A stretch of 64,000 bases of DNA from Talinum fruticosum (taxonomy: Eukaryota > Streptophyta > Magnoliopsida > Caryophyllales > Talinaceae), in contig JAITYX010000076.1 in the NCBI GenBank assembly GCA_021018815.1, forward strand, positions 1,302,001-1,366,000, written 5' to 3'. Below, one piece after another: positions 53,460 through 64,000 of this stretch. The notes beneath the pieces were generated by a model. The model made no database searches and was not told where the DNA came from. It worked only from the letters and a program-made list of their open reading frames with translations. The position numbers and the translations under genes were made by a program. Within the stretch, counting starts at the first letter, position 1, and each line of letters opens with the position of its first letter.

Positions 53460-53860
53460 ATAGAGTTGTAACGTCATCGAGCTAGCTTGCTCAATGCTTG
53501 GGCTCAACTCACCGACTTGAAGGTATATCAAGCCAAGCTCGAGCTCAGCGAGCCTTGATTCGGCTCTTTTTGACTTGGTGTAGACTAAATAGGTTTTCTC
53601 TTTTTAAAATATTTGTGTGAAGATAATAAAATCACGTTTAAAATCAACAAAATTTCATTCAAACTCTTATTTTTTAAATATAATATAAAAATATAAAATT
53701 TAACTATTATAACCTTGAATTTATAAGTTGTTTATACAAATTAAAAAAAATCGAGTTGAGCACGAGCACTGAGCATCCGAATCGAGCTTGAGCGTAAACT
53801 TTAAAGGTTCGACGAGATTCGAGCTAAGCTAATATGTAATCGAGTAACCAGGTGTTATAC
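53460..53860. repeat. GAGCTCGAGC-rich repeat, possibly a decayed hAT-type element
   Basis: Both sides carry clustered words such as CGAGCTAGCTTGCTC, CCAAGCTCGAGCTCAGCGAGCC (left, about 53478-53553) and CGAGTTGAGCACGAGC, CGAATCGAGCTTGAGCG, CGAGATTCGAGCTAAGC (right, about 53750-53831), with an AT-rich middle. This layout is seen in non-autonomous plant hAT elements. I could not find matching 8-bp flanks, so borders and class are tentative. Confidence 0.35.
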
Positions 53861-56836
53861 GTTGAAATTTTCACATATGACTTTCATCAATAATAGAAGA
53901 AAAGGATGGGAAATTGGCATGCTACCATGTCGTTAGAATCCGTGCAAAAAGATGAAAGACTTTGAAGTTTACCATTCACTCAAGAAGTTTAATGCAAAAA
54001 TTCAGTCAAGATGCACCGTTTAGTTTAAGTTCACGTTATAAGGATTCTATATAGGTTGCTATCTGTTAAGAATGACGAAAAATAAAGGGGAGAGTTACAT
54101 GCCCCAAAACAAGACGTATAAAAATGTATGTGGCAAGCCAACCGTACAATTTATTCTCTATAAGGATGATGAATGATAGTATGCCGTAAGTTTTTTAACA
54201 TCTTACATAATGAAATTAATTTGCCAAAGATGTAAGATAAATTCTTAACACAATTTACCAAAGATGTAAGACGTTTCTTAACACAAATATCCACTCATAA
54301 AAAAACCGTCCTACTCGAATATAGCCATAAAAGTTAGTGCCATGCCGCTACATTAAAGCTTAATTTACTATTTGGGCTTAGAAGCCCAAATGAGGAAAAA
54401 TTATCACAAAAAGCCCAACTACCCACTAATAACAATGTCATATTTCACTAATATATTGATGTTGCTAGCCCAATTGGAAATATATTTGTATTTACTTGGA
54501 CTAGAAATATATTTATATTTATGCTTACATGTGGAAATTGGAATTACTCAATAATTCCCAAAACAGGAGGTGCATTGAAAGTTTTATTTTTTTAATTTGT
54601 TTTTGTGAAATTATTCTATTAATACTGTGTTTCAGAAAATAAAACAACACCATAAATGATGCATTGTGATTGTTTTATTAATTAATTATACTTAAAATTA
54701 GGATCTATCAATACATTATGAGTTCTTTTGAATTCTTATTACAATAAGATATATACGAAAAACTGTTAATAAAAGATTTACCATATATTTTATCTTTTAA
54801 AAAAACATCTACTTTGGTTTTAAAAGTTTTGCATAATAATTATATAAAAAAAATTTGCATAATGATTTTATTTGTGCTATGTATACAAGAAATTATTTTA
54901 AAATGTCAAAAATAGTTACCAAATTTATTAGAAATCTCATGGACTTGCATAATCCCCTGTCTTTATCCCCAAAAGAAGTAACAGATCTTAGGGATATGGT
55001 CAACGTGACATTTTGTGGTCAAGGTGGATTAAGATTTAAGAATGGAGAGATTATGACTATTAGCCATAGTTTGTCTGCCATGTGCCAACAGTTGAGTGAA
55101 CAAATTATACTCAAATTTTTATTTTTTATTTTTTTATGTATTACTCTTCCTCCCGACACATACCAAAAGAAGAATCTCCAATCTTACCTGTTACGCATAT
55201 GATTTATTTATTTTACGCTACAATACATAATTATTTACTTGAATATGTCTCGGGAGAGATGGTACCTAAACACCGAACAATAGAGGATCAAATAACAAAA
55301 ATATATGGTATGATCCATCATACTCCAATGCTAAATGGTTGAGAAACACTAGACGTATAAAGAAAAATATGTACCGATGCCTCGTTGGAAATTTTTGATT
55401 AAGGTCGAAGGAAATTCGCACCAATGGCAGTGAACTCACTTTTTTTTTTGGATGAACTTGGGCTGCCCAATGGGTTCTCTATTTAAGGGTAAGTCCAGTG
55501 GGCTAAATGGCCCAGGAGTGGATAAGAGTTCAGGCCCAAAGACCCCAAAGACTTTATAACTTTATTTCCTAATTAAATGACAAATAAAGTCCATAGTCGT
55601 GTTTAACTCGAATAAAGGGAGTGAAAGGCGGACAAAGTGCCCAATGGATTGTAACGTTATAACTTAGAAGAAGTAATTAGATAGTTATAAGTAAATTTAT
55701 TATAAAAAATAATAAAATTATAAATTAAACTTAAATTAATCAAGGGCTCAAAAGACCTAAAAATAGAGATAAAAATGAGTTGGGGGCTCACCAGAGGAAA
55801 AGTAGGGGCTCACCTTCCAAGGATTTGCCATCTCCAAGTCTATCTCCTACCAAATTGGGTCCACCCTACCCTTCCCTAGTCAAAAGTTGTGCTTCAATTT
55901 CCCATCATTAAATTTGTTATTTTTTGGACCGTCTCTCTCTCTCATAAACATCCAAATATCAATTAATTAATGATGCCAACCAACATTAAGCTGAAGGGGA
56001 CACTTGCCTAACTTTGTTAGGTCTGCCCTGTTGTGATAAGATCACATGGTAGATATGATTTTTTAATCTTCAGATTTTTTTTTAAAAATTTCTTTTCCTT
56101 TCTAAATCTCATCTGTACCACATAGAGCACAATTAACCCTAAAAACAAATATAATTACAGATAATTATGTCTTAATTCAATCCAAATACAAGCAATGACT
56201 ACAATTCTATTAAAAAACAAAAAATAACGGCTATAAATTATATCATAGATTTAGATTTATAGACCCAATCCTCCTAATTATATCATATCAACCGATATTT
56301 CTAAAAACCCCTAAATTATATCATGTCAACGAGAAATTCTATTATGTTATGATCATATCAAAGAGAATTACTGGCATTGCACCTTAGGATGGGCACAAAA
56401 GGGTGGCCAAATATTCTATTAAAGGAGGAAAATTTTTCCAAGATATAATCATATGAAAGTGTTTTGTTTTTTTGGTGAGAATAGTTGGGGATAAAGTTGA
56501 AAAGGCCAAATGTAGTTATTTTAATAGGCTACTAGTACAAAAAATAAATAAATTAAGGTGCAAGTTGCGATGGCTCCAAGTTTGAGAGTGTTGCGTTGGG
56601 GGAGTTTTCCAGGAAACAACGTGACCACATATTATTAAAAACCAACAAAACATAATTGTGTGATGTACTTCCATACCACCACCACGTTCAACTATACATT
56701 ACTACGCTACTTGCAAATTATTGTTTCCACATTTTACTGTGTTTTTCACTATCATCACCCCTGTCCTACACGAATATTTCTTAAAAAGCACACCCACAAG
56801 TATAACTGCTTGAGTGTTGCGAGTTTTAGGGCTGTA
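53861..56836. other. Intergenic DNA, no gene seen
   Basis: Two overlapping frames at 54855-55342 have no domain, repeat or splice evidence. A duplicated GAAATATATTTAT/GTATTT stretch occurs near 54477-54524. Nothing RNA-like was recognised. Confidence 0.5.
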
Positions 56837-56934
56837 ACAGAAATGAATCAGCTTAAATTCTTATTGATTCGAATAGTTTAGGGGGACAGAAATGAATCAG
56901 CTTAAACTCTTATTGATTCGAATAGCTTAGGGGG
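56837..56934. repeat. 49-bp tandem duplication
   Basis: Copy 1 at 56837-56885 and copy 2 at 56886-56934, each starting ACAGAAATGAATCAGC and ending in GGGGG, differ at two positions (both T to C). Recent local duplication in non-coding DNA. Confidence 0.85.
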
Positions 56935-57541
56935 ACGGGTAGGAGGAGTAACTGAACCAAGCCCAATTAAATGTCACTTACCAAGTTAAGTAGTTACAGG
57001 GTTATATCGTTGAGGTTACTGAGCATATGAGCAATATAGGTTTTTTTCATCGAACAATGAACATTTCTAGCAGGGCCGAAAATTCTCCGGCAAGAACGCC
57101 ATATGAGGATGCATATATCTCATGGACAATAGATGTAAACATCATGGATGACAAATTATTCGGAGAAAACCATTAGCCAGCTGGATATCAACGAGACATA
57201 AAGAGGTTCAGGATTGTTCAAGTCAGCATTAGTACACACAGCAAAATACATGGTCTGAAAATATAACAGAGTTTTGTAAGAGAAAGAACCTACTATTACC
57301 TATGTACTCCCACATAAACCGCAGCTGCCCGAAAACTACAACCCATTCTCATCTTAAAAAGCATGTCATACAGTTTATAGTCCCCCTCGCGAACTGAGAA
57401 TCCTGAAATGTTAAACAAACAGAAACAATCACTTCTTCAGAGCAGAGAAATAGCCCGGAATTTGAGCAGCGGAAGTCACTAACATGCTTGGTTATTTACA
57501 TAAAAGCCAGTAATACGGACGCATGTATAATATAGGAAGCC
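56935..57541. other. Region downstream of the ERF gene
   Basis: Likely contains the ERF 3' UTR immediately below 57541. No other feature recognised. Confidence 0.45.
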
Positions 57542-60309
57542 TCATGCGATAGAAGGGAGGTCGTCAAAGCTCCAAAGACCCATCGGGTTGCTCTCCTGAG
57601 ACGCATCACCACCAAGGAAAGCGTTCACTGCCCAATTCTCATCCAGAAATGGTGTTTGAAAGTATTTCATCTGGGACTCGAAATCAGAGTCAGAAAACTC
57701 TTCAGAAAGGCTGTTTCCGCTGTTCTCCTCAATGGGCATGGCAGTTTCAGGGTTTGGCTTCACCTTCTTGCTGGGCTTTCCATCCTCAAGCACCTGTTGA
57801 TCATCATTCTCGAGGGCGGCAGTGAAGAAGGATGATATTTCTGGGGTCTTTATGCCGTTGTCTCCCCAGCCAAAGTCCGAACAATCAAAGGAGTTACTAG
57901 CTTGATCTGAGTTAAAAAACAGACCCTCACCATCAGAAGAGGTAAAAGGCTTGAGACCTACCTCTCCTGCACCAGAAATTGGGTTTGAATACTCAAACTG
58001 CTTAGCTAGCGGCTTCTCCTCCACAAAGGCAAAGCTATTGTAGTACTCGTTTTCAGAGTTGTTCATGATGTTGAAGTTCTGGTTTACATTTTGTGAGGGG
58101 ACAGGGGTTGGGTTTGTTTTAGGACCAGTTTTCTGAGAGCTGACTTTGACAGTGCGCCTAGGAGAGGATACCGGAGTTTCCTCAGGGAAGTTCACCTTGG
58201 CCTTCTTACCGCGGATCCTGCGTGCCTCAGCATCATAGGCTCTGGCAGCTTCCTCAGCAGTGTTAAAAGTTCCGAGCCAGACCCGAACACCCTTCCTCGG
58301 GTCACGGATCTCAGCAGCCCATTTACCCCATGGGCGTTGCCGGATACCACGGTACTGGTTCTTTCTCTTCCTCTTGGCAGACTTCTCAGCCTGGCTGTTG
58401 AACTCCACAGGCTTCAGTCCTTCAAGGATTATGAAAGGAACAATAAGCTAACATACAAGATGGTAGCATCAACATTTTCCAGAGCAAAGCCACATAAATA
58501 AAGCTTATCAGGAAATGAGAATGATAAGACATGATATTTAAACAAACTTCACATCAGACTTCAGAGCACTGGAGAGTAGAACACTATTATGATGTGTTTG
58601 TCACATTCAGAGGATAAACAACCCATTCTTGAACTGAAACAACAAACAAATAAAAGGATCTTGGCCAAATGAGTGGGATCGGACCATCAATAAACCATAA
58701 ACAAACCCTTACAAGTAAAAAGGATATCAGCCAAAAGAGTGGGATAGGACATCAGTCAACCATCAATGAGAGAAACAATCGCGAGTTGAGGGGAGCCAAA
58801 AAGCCCAAAAGAATTATAATTGATTGCAGCTCAAAGCCTTAGATCTAGATGCAACACTGCATAAAATGAAACGTTCCCATCTAAAAGCCACTGATTCTCA
58901 CATCACATATGAATCAGGAAACAGACAACTCAGAAAGATGGAAAACATGACGAAAGATCGGGAGACAAATAGCCATAGGAAATTAGAGACCTTTAGCAAC
59001 ACTCCTTTAAAATATGAAAGTGCATAGAAAGTAGGGTATTTCAATGATAAAAGATCAAACACAACCATTACAAGCAAGGAAAAATACAATGAAAATCTGA
59101 TAAAACCATATGCTATAACTTAAAATTCACCCTACCACCATCTTTTTCATCAGAACTTAGGAGATGCCCTGAAGATAGCTCATGTAGTCATATTTCATAT
59201 AAAACATATCTATATACAAAGAAAATTTAATGAGAAATCAAACAACGAAGGGAAGGAACAGGCAATCAACACCTTAGGCAAGGCAAGAAAAGACAAAAGC
59301 AATATTCAAAACCAAAAAATAAAAGAGAGAGAGAAAAAGAGAGGGGCGGCATACGAGGATTGCAACTATGGATTGAAATAAGTGGGATTGGATAGAATCC
59401 ATTCTCCCCCCCAAATTTTACACGGGAAAAAAGAACATCAGTGAAATTATTTCAATTGGTAAAGTTACTGCAAGATTTCTTTGTACAACGAATATGAAGT
59501 TTCCACCCCTCCCCCTCCAAACCAATCCAACTGATAAAATTCACCAGATCACAAGAAATAGATATGTCCAGAACATTAAAAATCTTTATCAGCACAAATA
59601 ATGTGTATTCTCCACATCAGAATATCACAATCAATTACAGAGAAACCAAAATGCATCAAAAACAAAAGGCAGATGGATTTTCAAGCAATCAGCATCAAGT
59701 TTACAACTTTAAACAACAAAATTAAAGAGCCCAGAAAAGGGGAGGGGGAAGGAATATAGAAAAAACTTCCAAACCCAACCATCACCCACCCAACTAAAAC
59801 CAAAACCTTCAAGCAAACGAAAATGACATATTCAAGCCTAACAATTTCAGCCCCCACCCACCTCACAAGAAATGAAAAAAATACAAATGATACAACAGAA
59901 ACAAAAATATTTCCACCCCAAATCCCCAATCAATCACAATGAACAAATTTTATTTAATTAAAGAAGGCATTGAAGGGGGGTAAAGGAATAAATTAAAATG
60001 AGAAAGAGAGAGGGGAATATACCATGAGGGGCTTTAGGCTTGGAAGCCCTAACAGGAAAGGGCTTAACATCATCAATGGCCGAAATCTCATCATCAGATT
60101 CATCCTTAAACTCGAGAAAATCAGCTTCAAAATCCTTATCATCATCTTCGTTGTCAAGATCAATCACACCCCAGATCTCAAGGGCTTAGAATAGCCGCTT
60201 CCCCCTTGTCACTCTTCCCCTTTGCTAGATCCGGCCACAGGTAATCGGCGGTGAGCCGGCGAGCTCGACCCGTCGGTATGTAATCGGAGATAATCGCTCC
60301 TCCACACAT
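57542..60309 (-). CDS. RAP2.12-like: Group VII ERF transcription factor with N-terminal oxygen degron (RAP2.12/RAP2.2-like)
   Basis: AP2/ERF activator of hypoxia-response genes. In this family the Met-Cys N-terminus is an N-degron: Cys-2 is oxidised by plant cysteine oxidases in air and the protein is destroyed, and it accumulates when oxygen is low (family knowledge). Two exons, 60309-60023 and 58419-57542, are joined by a 1.6-kb phase-1 intron, giving about 388 residues. Exon 1 starts [20 protein letters not shown], then [12 protein letters not shown], and ends in an acidic stretch with [16 protein letters not shown]. Exon 2 carries the AP2 domain (about residues 117-177: [44 protein letters not shown]) preceded by the basic KSAKRKRKN. 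It ends with the conserved [13 protein letters not shown]. Exon 1 is short by two single bases: the C runs (plus strand) at 60201-60205 and 60169-60172 each need one more C. With both, SKPLRSG and VIDLDNE follow the degron in frame; as written, the protein would stop after 43 codons. The 5' leader has no upstream ATG. Confidence 0.93.
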
Positions 60310-60506
60310 GATTGGCTCTCCTCTATCAGATGAATCCCCCAAGTTAACCCTTATCTTTTCTACTTCTCTCTTAAATAAGAAGATAATCAGAGTGAAAAAG
60401 AAAACGAAAATCTGGGTAGATTTTTGTTTGGGATTCTCCCTTGTTGCTGTTGTTCCTTTTCGTCTTGAAAATGGCAGTAGGTGAAGTGTGAGAAGAGAAG
60501 ACGGGG

Positions 60507-60514
60507 ATTATAAA
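60507..60514 (-). promoter_or_regulatory. Candidate TATA box of the ERF gene
   Basis: TTTATAAT on the minus strand about 200 bases before the ATG, in a locally GC-richer stretch (60480-60600) that also holds a (GA)n tract at 60556-60573. The transcription start is inferred to lie about 30 bases further toward the gene. Confidence 0.4.
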
Positions 60515-60604
60515 GGGGGCCAGGTGGGGTGTCTGTCAGGTGGGACTGCCGAGGGAGAGAGAGAGAGAGAGAGGAAGAAGCAGTGTGGCGCCGTGTGGCC
60601 CCGT

Positions 60605-61440
60605 TAATAATTGGGGAAATTTTAAATTTTAATTAAGGAGTAATTAATTAATTATTACACGATCTTACACATTAATATGAAATTAATAAAAATAATTTTA
60701 TTGCAAGTGGATATGAAATATGAATCATGAAATGCTAAGTTCTCTTCATCACTCATCCATTTGTGATTTGTCTACCCATAAATAATTACTCATTGATTTG
60801 GGATATACAATTACTCCAAGTTAATTCATAATTAATTTGTTACAAGGAAATTAGCTTTCGAATTACAACCAAAGTTACTGAAAAAATTGGATTGTTGAAT
60901 ATAATATGACAAAATCAGGAAAAGGAAAAGATATATTTACCGTCACATTAAGATTTTTAATTTACAATCAAATATATATTACAATCAAATGTGACACGTT
61001 ATCTAATCCAATAAGAGCATATATATACTTCAATCATTCAAAGGACAATAAAAATATTGAATCTTTATAAAACATGATGTGTCATAACTAAATTAAAAAT
61101 ATCACATTTAAAATTATCAACTAATTATAATTTGCTGGTATACTTTTAATATACTTTGTATTAATAATAATAGAATTCTTGTATATACTTTATCTATATT
61201 AAAAAAATAAAAATTCTTGTGTATATTTTGTTTTAACTTTGTCAACAAATAGTCCTGCAATATTTATATTAATGAGCTTAAAATAACACGTATCATTAAC
61301 AACCCAAATTAAAATTGATCTAAATGACCTAAATGATTGTCCCCTTTTTGTCAAATCTAAGCTCATCCGAGACATTGCATGGATGACATGATGACGAAAC
61401 CGTGAACTTCATTTACACCATAATCAGATTGCTAGATGCA
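60605..61440. other. Intergenic DNA upstream of the ERF gene
   Basis: AT-rich; no gene or element recognised. Confidence 0.5.
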
Positions 61441-61610
61441 GTGTCGGAGCTCCCTTTAGTTGTTAAGAGTGTATTTATATTTAAAAATTCAAAAAATTCA
61501 TAAAATTGTTAAAATGGACAATCATAAAAATAATAAAACTTATAAAATTTAAAAATATTAAAAAAAGACACCCTTAAATAAATTTTCTAACTTTGCAAAT
61601 AAGTTAGCTT
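61441..61610 (-). repeat. Dispersed repeat, copy 2 (inverted relative to copy at 41107)
   Basis: The reverse complement reads TTTATTTAAGGGTGTC, AATATTTTTAAATTTTATAA, AATTTTATGAATTTTTTGAA, TTTTTAAATATAAATA and then GGGAGCTCCGACACTGC, matching the order of blocks in copy 1. Non-coding; probable MITE or other short element. Confidence 0.6.
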
Positions 61611-62653
61611 AAACGTAGTAAACACTATCATAAAAATAACATTAGTGATATAGATATCAATGAAGCAATATTTGACTCTATGAGCTACCATAATAAAATC
61701 TCATGAATTTTTTTTAAAAAAGACAAAATTAAATATTTTGTTTTCCATGCATATGTACAAATCAAATGGGTATTAATTTCATCAAATTTTAGCCTCTCTG
61801 TTGGTAGGATTGCCGTCATGAGTTTTCTTAAATTTTATAAAAATAAAACTCATCCAAAAATTGTTGTTGTTGTTGTTTTATCAAAGTTCACATATCAAAC
61901 TCATAAGTTAAAATTTCTAATAATTGTAAAAAATTTAATCATTTATTAAAGAGAATTTTAATGAAAAATATATATACATGTATGAGAGTATCGGAAGGAA
62001 AAGAAAAATATATACAATTAAGGTTGGTCAACTGTCTATGCTTTAGATATTTGACCGCAAAAGAAGAAGACGACGACGACTTTTCACTGTAGGGGCGGGT
62101 AAATCAAAGACTTGCATGTACCACGGGTCAAAATTCATCTGCTTTGACTTTTTCTCTTTTTTTTTTATTTTTTCCTTTTTGTGAAAACTACTAAAAGTGT
62201 AGATCACATACTTTTTTTCTCAAAATTTTTGAGCTACTGATCGGTAAAAAAAAAGAAAGAAATACTTTAGAATATATTTTTTTCTCTTTTTAATTTCCCT
62301 TTACCACACTAGAGAAGCAACTCATCACTACATATGTGTGATTCTAACATAAATCTTGCAATTAAAAAAAAATTGAAGAATGGCAAACTCAAATAAGTAT
62401 CACAATGACTTGTGGTTTGATTTAAGGAGTTATATGCTTGATTTTTGTTTAAAATCAATTGTGTCAAACATTTGGATCATTTGATAACACTCTATGGATC
62501 GTTTCGATCATGTGGATCACTTGTATATATGCTTGTTAACATCCATTATTAATAGGTGAATCGAATCCGAATTCTTCTACTTTGTATGCTTGAGTGTTAT
62601 TATTATATGAAAAATCATAACATGTTATGTGCTTATCTTTTCTTATCTTTCGT
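61611..62653. other. Intergenic DNA
   Basis: AT-rich, with a GTTGTT run near 61862-61877 and GAAGAAGACGACGACGAC near 62064-62081. No gene seen. Confidence 0.5.
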
Positions 62654-62655
62654 TA

Positions 62656-62910
62656 CTTCTTTCGTTTTACAATCCTCGTCGCTTTTGGGTTGTGATGCAA
62701 TACAAGAAAAATATAATATTTATAACAAGATTTGTCTTAAATGAACATGTTGTTATTGTGTTTTATTGAAAATGAAAAATGCGAGAAAAATAATTTAATA
62801 AGGATAAGATTGATAACTAATTATTAATATATCATTAGAATTATAATGTAACAAATATTGTGAAATGAAAAAACTAGTTAAAAATGACATAGGGTGTGAA
62901 ATAGAAGAAG
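62656..62910. mobile_element. Stowaway-like MITE
   Basis: A 255-bp element flanked by TA (62654-62655 and 62911-62912). Left end CTTCTTTCGTTTTACAATCC; right end read inward CTTCTTCTATTTCACACCCT. The interior contains the AATAAGGATAAGATTGATAA / ATTATTAATATATCATTAGA-type sequence also seen in the element at 38186. Non-coding. Confidence 0.65.
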
Positions 62911-63147
62911 TAATTTTTACGGCCTAATCTGAATTACATAATCATATAATTTGTCTATTATGTTTGAAATTGAGGGAAAAATTAATGTCAATGACTTTCT
63001 TTTAAAAATTGAACAAGATTGTGTGTCTGCACTGCTTGCATGCAATTAAATAATGAAAGTACAAAAATGGATGTTAGAAACACCATAATGGACAATGACA
63101 AATCGTTTTCAATGCAATTAAAATGGCCCAGCAACTACAATCATATT

Positions 63148-63239
<92 letters not shown>
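63148..63239. repeat. (AAT)n-(ATT)n microsatellite
   Basis: About 90 bp of AAT repeats switching to ATT repeats at about 63171, so the two halves can pair as a hairpin. The poly-Ile/poly-Leu reading frame across it is not a gene. Confidence 0.9.
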
Positions 63240-63604
63240 TGAGTAGAAGTTATGTAAGAATGTCACATAAAATTGTCATTCAGATGATAATCAATGATTG
63301 TATAAATAGTAAAGTAATTATTTATATGTCATTTAACAAGTAAATTAAGTAAATTATTAATATAATAAATTATTAAATTATATTAATAAAAACTATCTAA
63401 TTATCAGAAACTCTATAATATAACTATAATAATTATTTATATGTCACAAACAAGTAATTAAGTAAATTATTTTTGAAAAATAAGCATACAGATTTTTAAA
63501 AATAAAAAATCATAATTATTTTTAAATAGAATATATAATTCATACTGCTATTTAGTAAAAGGTGCAAAAGAATTTTGATATATCACTTATCTATGACAAT
63601 CCTC
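63240..63604. other. AT-rich spacer
   Basis: Contains a loosely repeated ATTATTTATATGTCA...AACAAGTAA stretch (about 63318-63345 and 63430-63458). No gene seen. Confidence 0.5.
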
Positions 63605-64000
63605 CTTTTTTTTTTTTTTGTGATAATAATAGGAAAAATTCTCATTACATGACTGAAGTATAATTAGTCTCCCTACATGAATCTAGAGGGAGAACATGTT
63701 TTGCTCAAACTTTTAGATCAAAAATGTGTTCAATAGCTGCTGAGTCTTGTGTTTCTTACAATTCTTAGCAAGAAAAGCAATTCTTGCTCTAATCAGTCCC
63801 ACATCTTTGCTTGATATATCTTTTCTCTCCACTCTCTCATTATTAAAGACACTCTTGTTTCTAACCTCCTATAGGCAGTATGTTGAGGTAGATACACAAA
63901 GCATTAGTAATATTCTCTGTATTGGTTTCAGCATCTTCATCTCGTTGGGATAGGTTCTTTACTGAGCTAATTATTATGTATCTTCTCATTGATGATAAAA
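63605..64000 (-). mobile_element. 3' end of a LINE-like retrotransposon, cut by the window edge
   Basis: On the minus strand a weakly open stretch (about 63720-63870) reads EVRNKSVFNNERVERK and then GLIRARIAFLAKNCKKHK, like the extreme C-terminus of plant LINE ORF2 (W-x-x-RN-x-x-x-FNN motif). It is followed by about 100 bases of non-coding sequence and an A-run (T-run on plus, 63607-63619), as in LINE 3' ends. The tryptophan is lost and the frame is short, so this is a decayed copy; most of it would lie beyond 64000. Confidence 0.4.

Noticed and set aside
54855..55342. Two overlapping frames of 115 and 68 residues
   Set aside because: No recognisable motif; AT-rich and ordinary for intergenic plant DNA.
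63019..63246. Open frame ending in poly-Ile/poly-Leu
   Set aside because: Its second half is the AAT/ATT microsatellite and the first half has no recognisable feature.

Overview
The window is nuclear DNA of a flowering plant, most likely a eudicot. It is AT-rich and gene-sparse. The genes have GT-AG introns of roughly 0.1-1.7 kb. Their families are plant types: SAC2-5-type phosphoinositide phosphatases, GDSL esterases/lipases, a group VII ERF and an intronless EF-hand protein. Spacers carry plant-type transposons and long TA, GA and TAA tracts. Gene boundaries come from splice signals, intron phase and remembered family sequences. No database search was run.

Layout. 1-3641 (-): 5' part of a SAC-domain phosphatase (SAC-A), running off the left edge. 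5943-13448 (-): a complete 15-exon tandem duplicate (SAC-B) with the same intron positions and the catalytic CX5R motif. 13.9-22.3 kb: transposon-rich DNA with two Tourist-like MITEs, a Ty1/copia-type LTR with primer-binding-site remnant, a (TAA)n tract inside a threefold direct repeat, and a dead 5'-truncated LINE. 22.3-33.6 kb: about 11 kb with no credible gene, holding simple repeats, a hairpin-unit array, SINE-like modules and a short Stowaway MITE. 33675-37026 (-): intact five-exon GDSL esterase (GDSL-1). 37.4-41.3 kb: Stowaway-like MITEs, two non-autonomous hAT-type elements with recognisable 8-bp target duplications, and one copy of a dispersed repeat. 45911-46348 (+): EF-hand protein. 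47266-47712 (+): probable pseudogene of a small secreted prolamin-like protein. 48449-51457 (-): second five-exon GDSL esterase (GDSL-2). 57542-60309 (-): group VII ERF with the N-terminal MCGGAI oxygen degron. 60.6-64.0 kb: intergenic repeats and the 3' end of another LINE-like element at the right edge.

The genes do not form a pathway. Local duplication is the main organising feature (SAC-A/SAC-B adjacent; GDSL-1/GDSL-2 separated by the EF-hand gene and the pseudogene). The most important annotation point is that SAC-A, SAC-B, GDSL-2 and the ERF each need one or two single-base corrections, mostly in homopolymers, to read through. In all four the splice sites and remaining frame are intact, which fits consensus-sequence indels better than parallel pseudogenisation. 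Gene finders will break or shorten these models. I see no previously undescribed multi-gene system here. The more unusual items are the indel pattern, the pair of hAT elements, the CTCTCA/TGAGAG hairpin array and the inverted dispersed-repeat pair.
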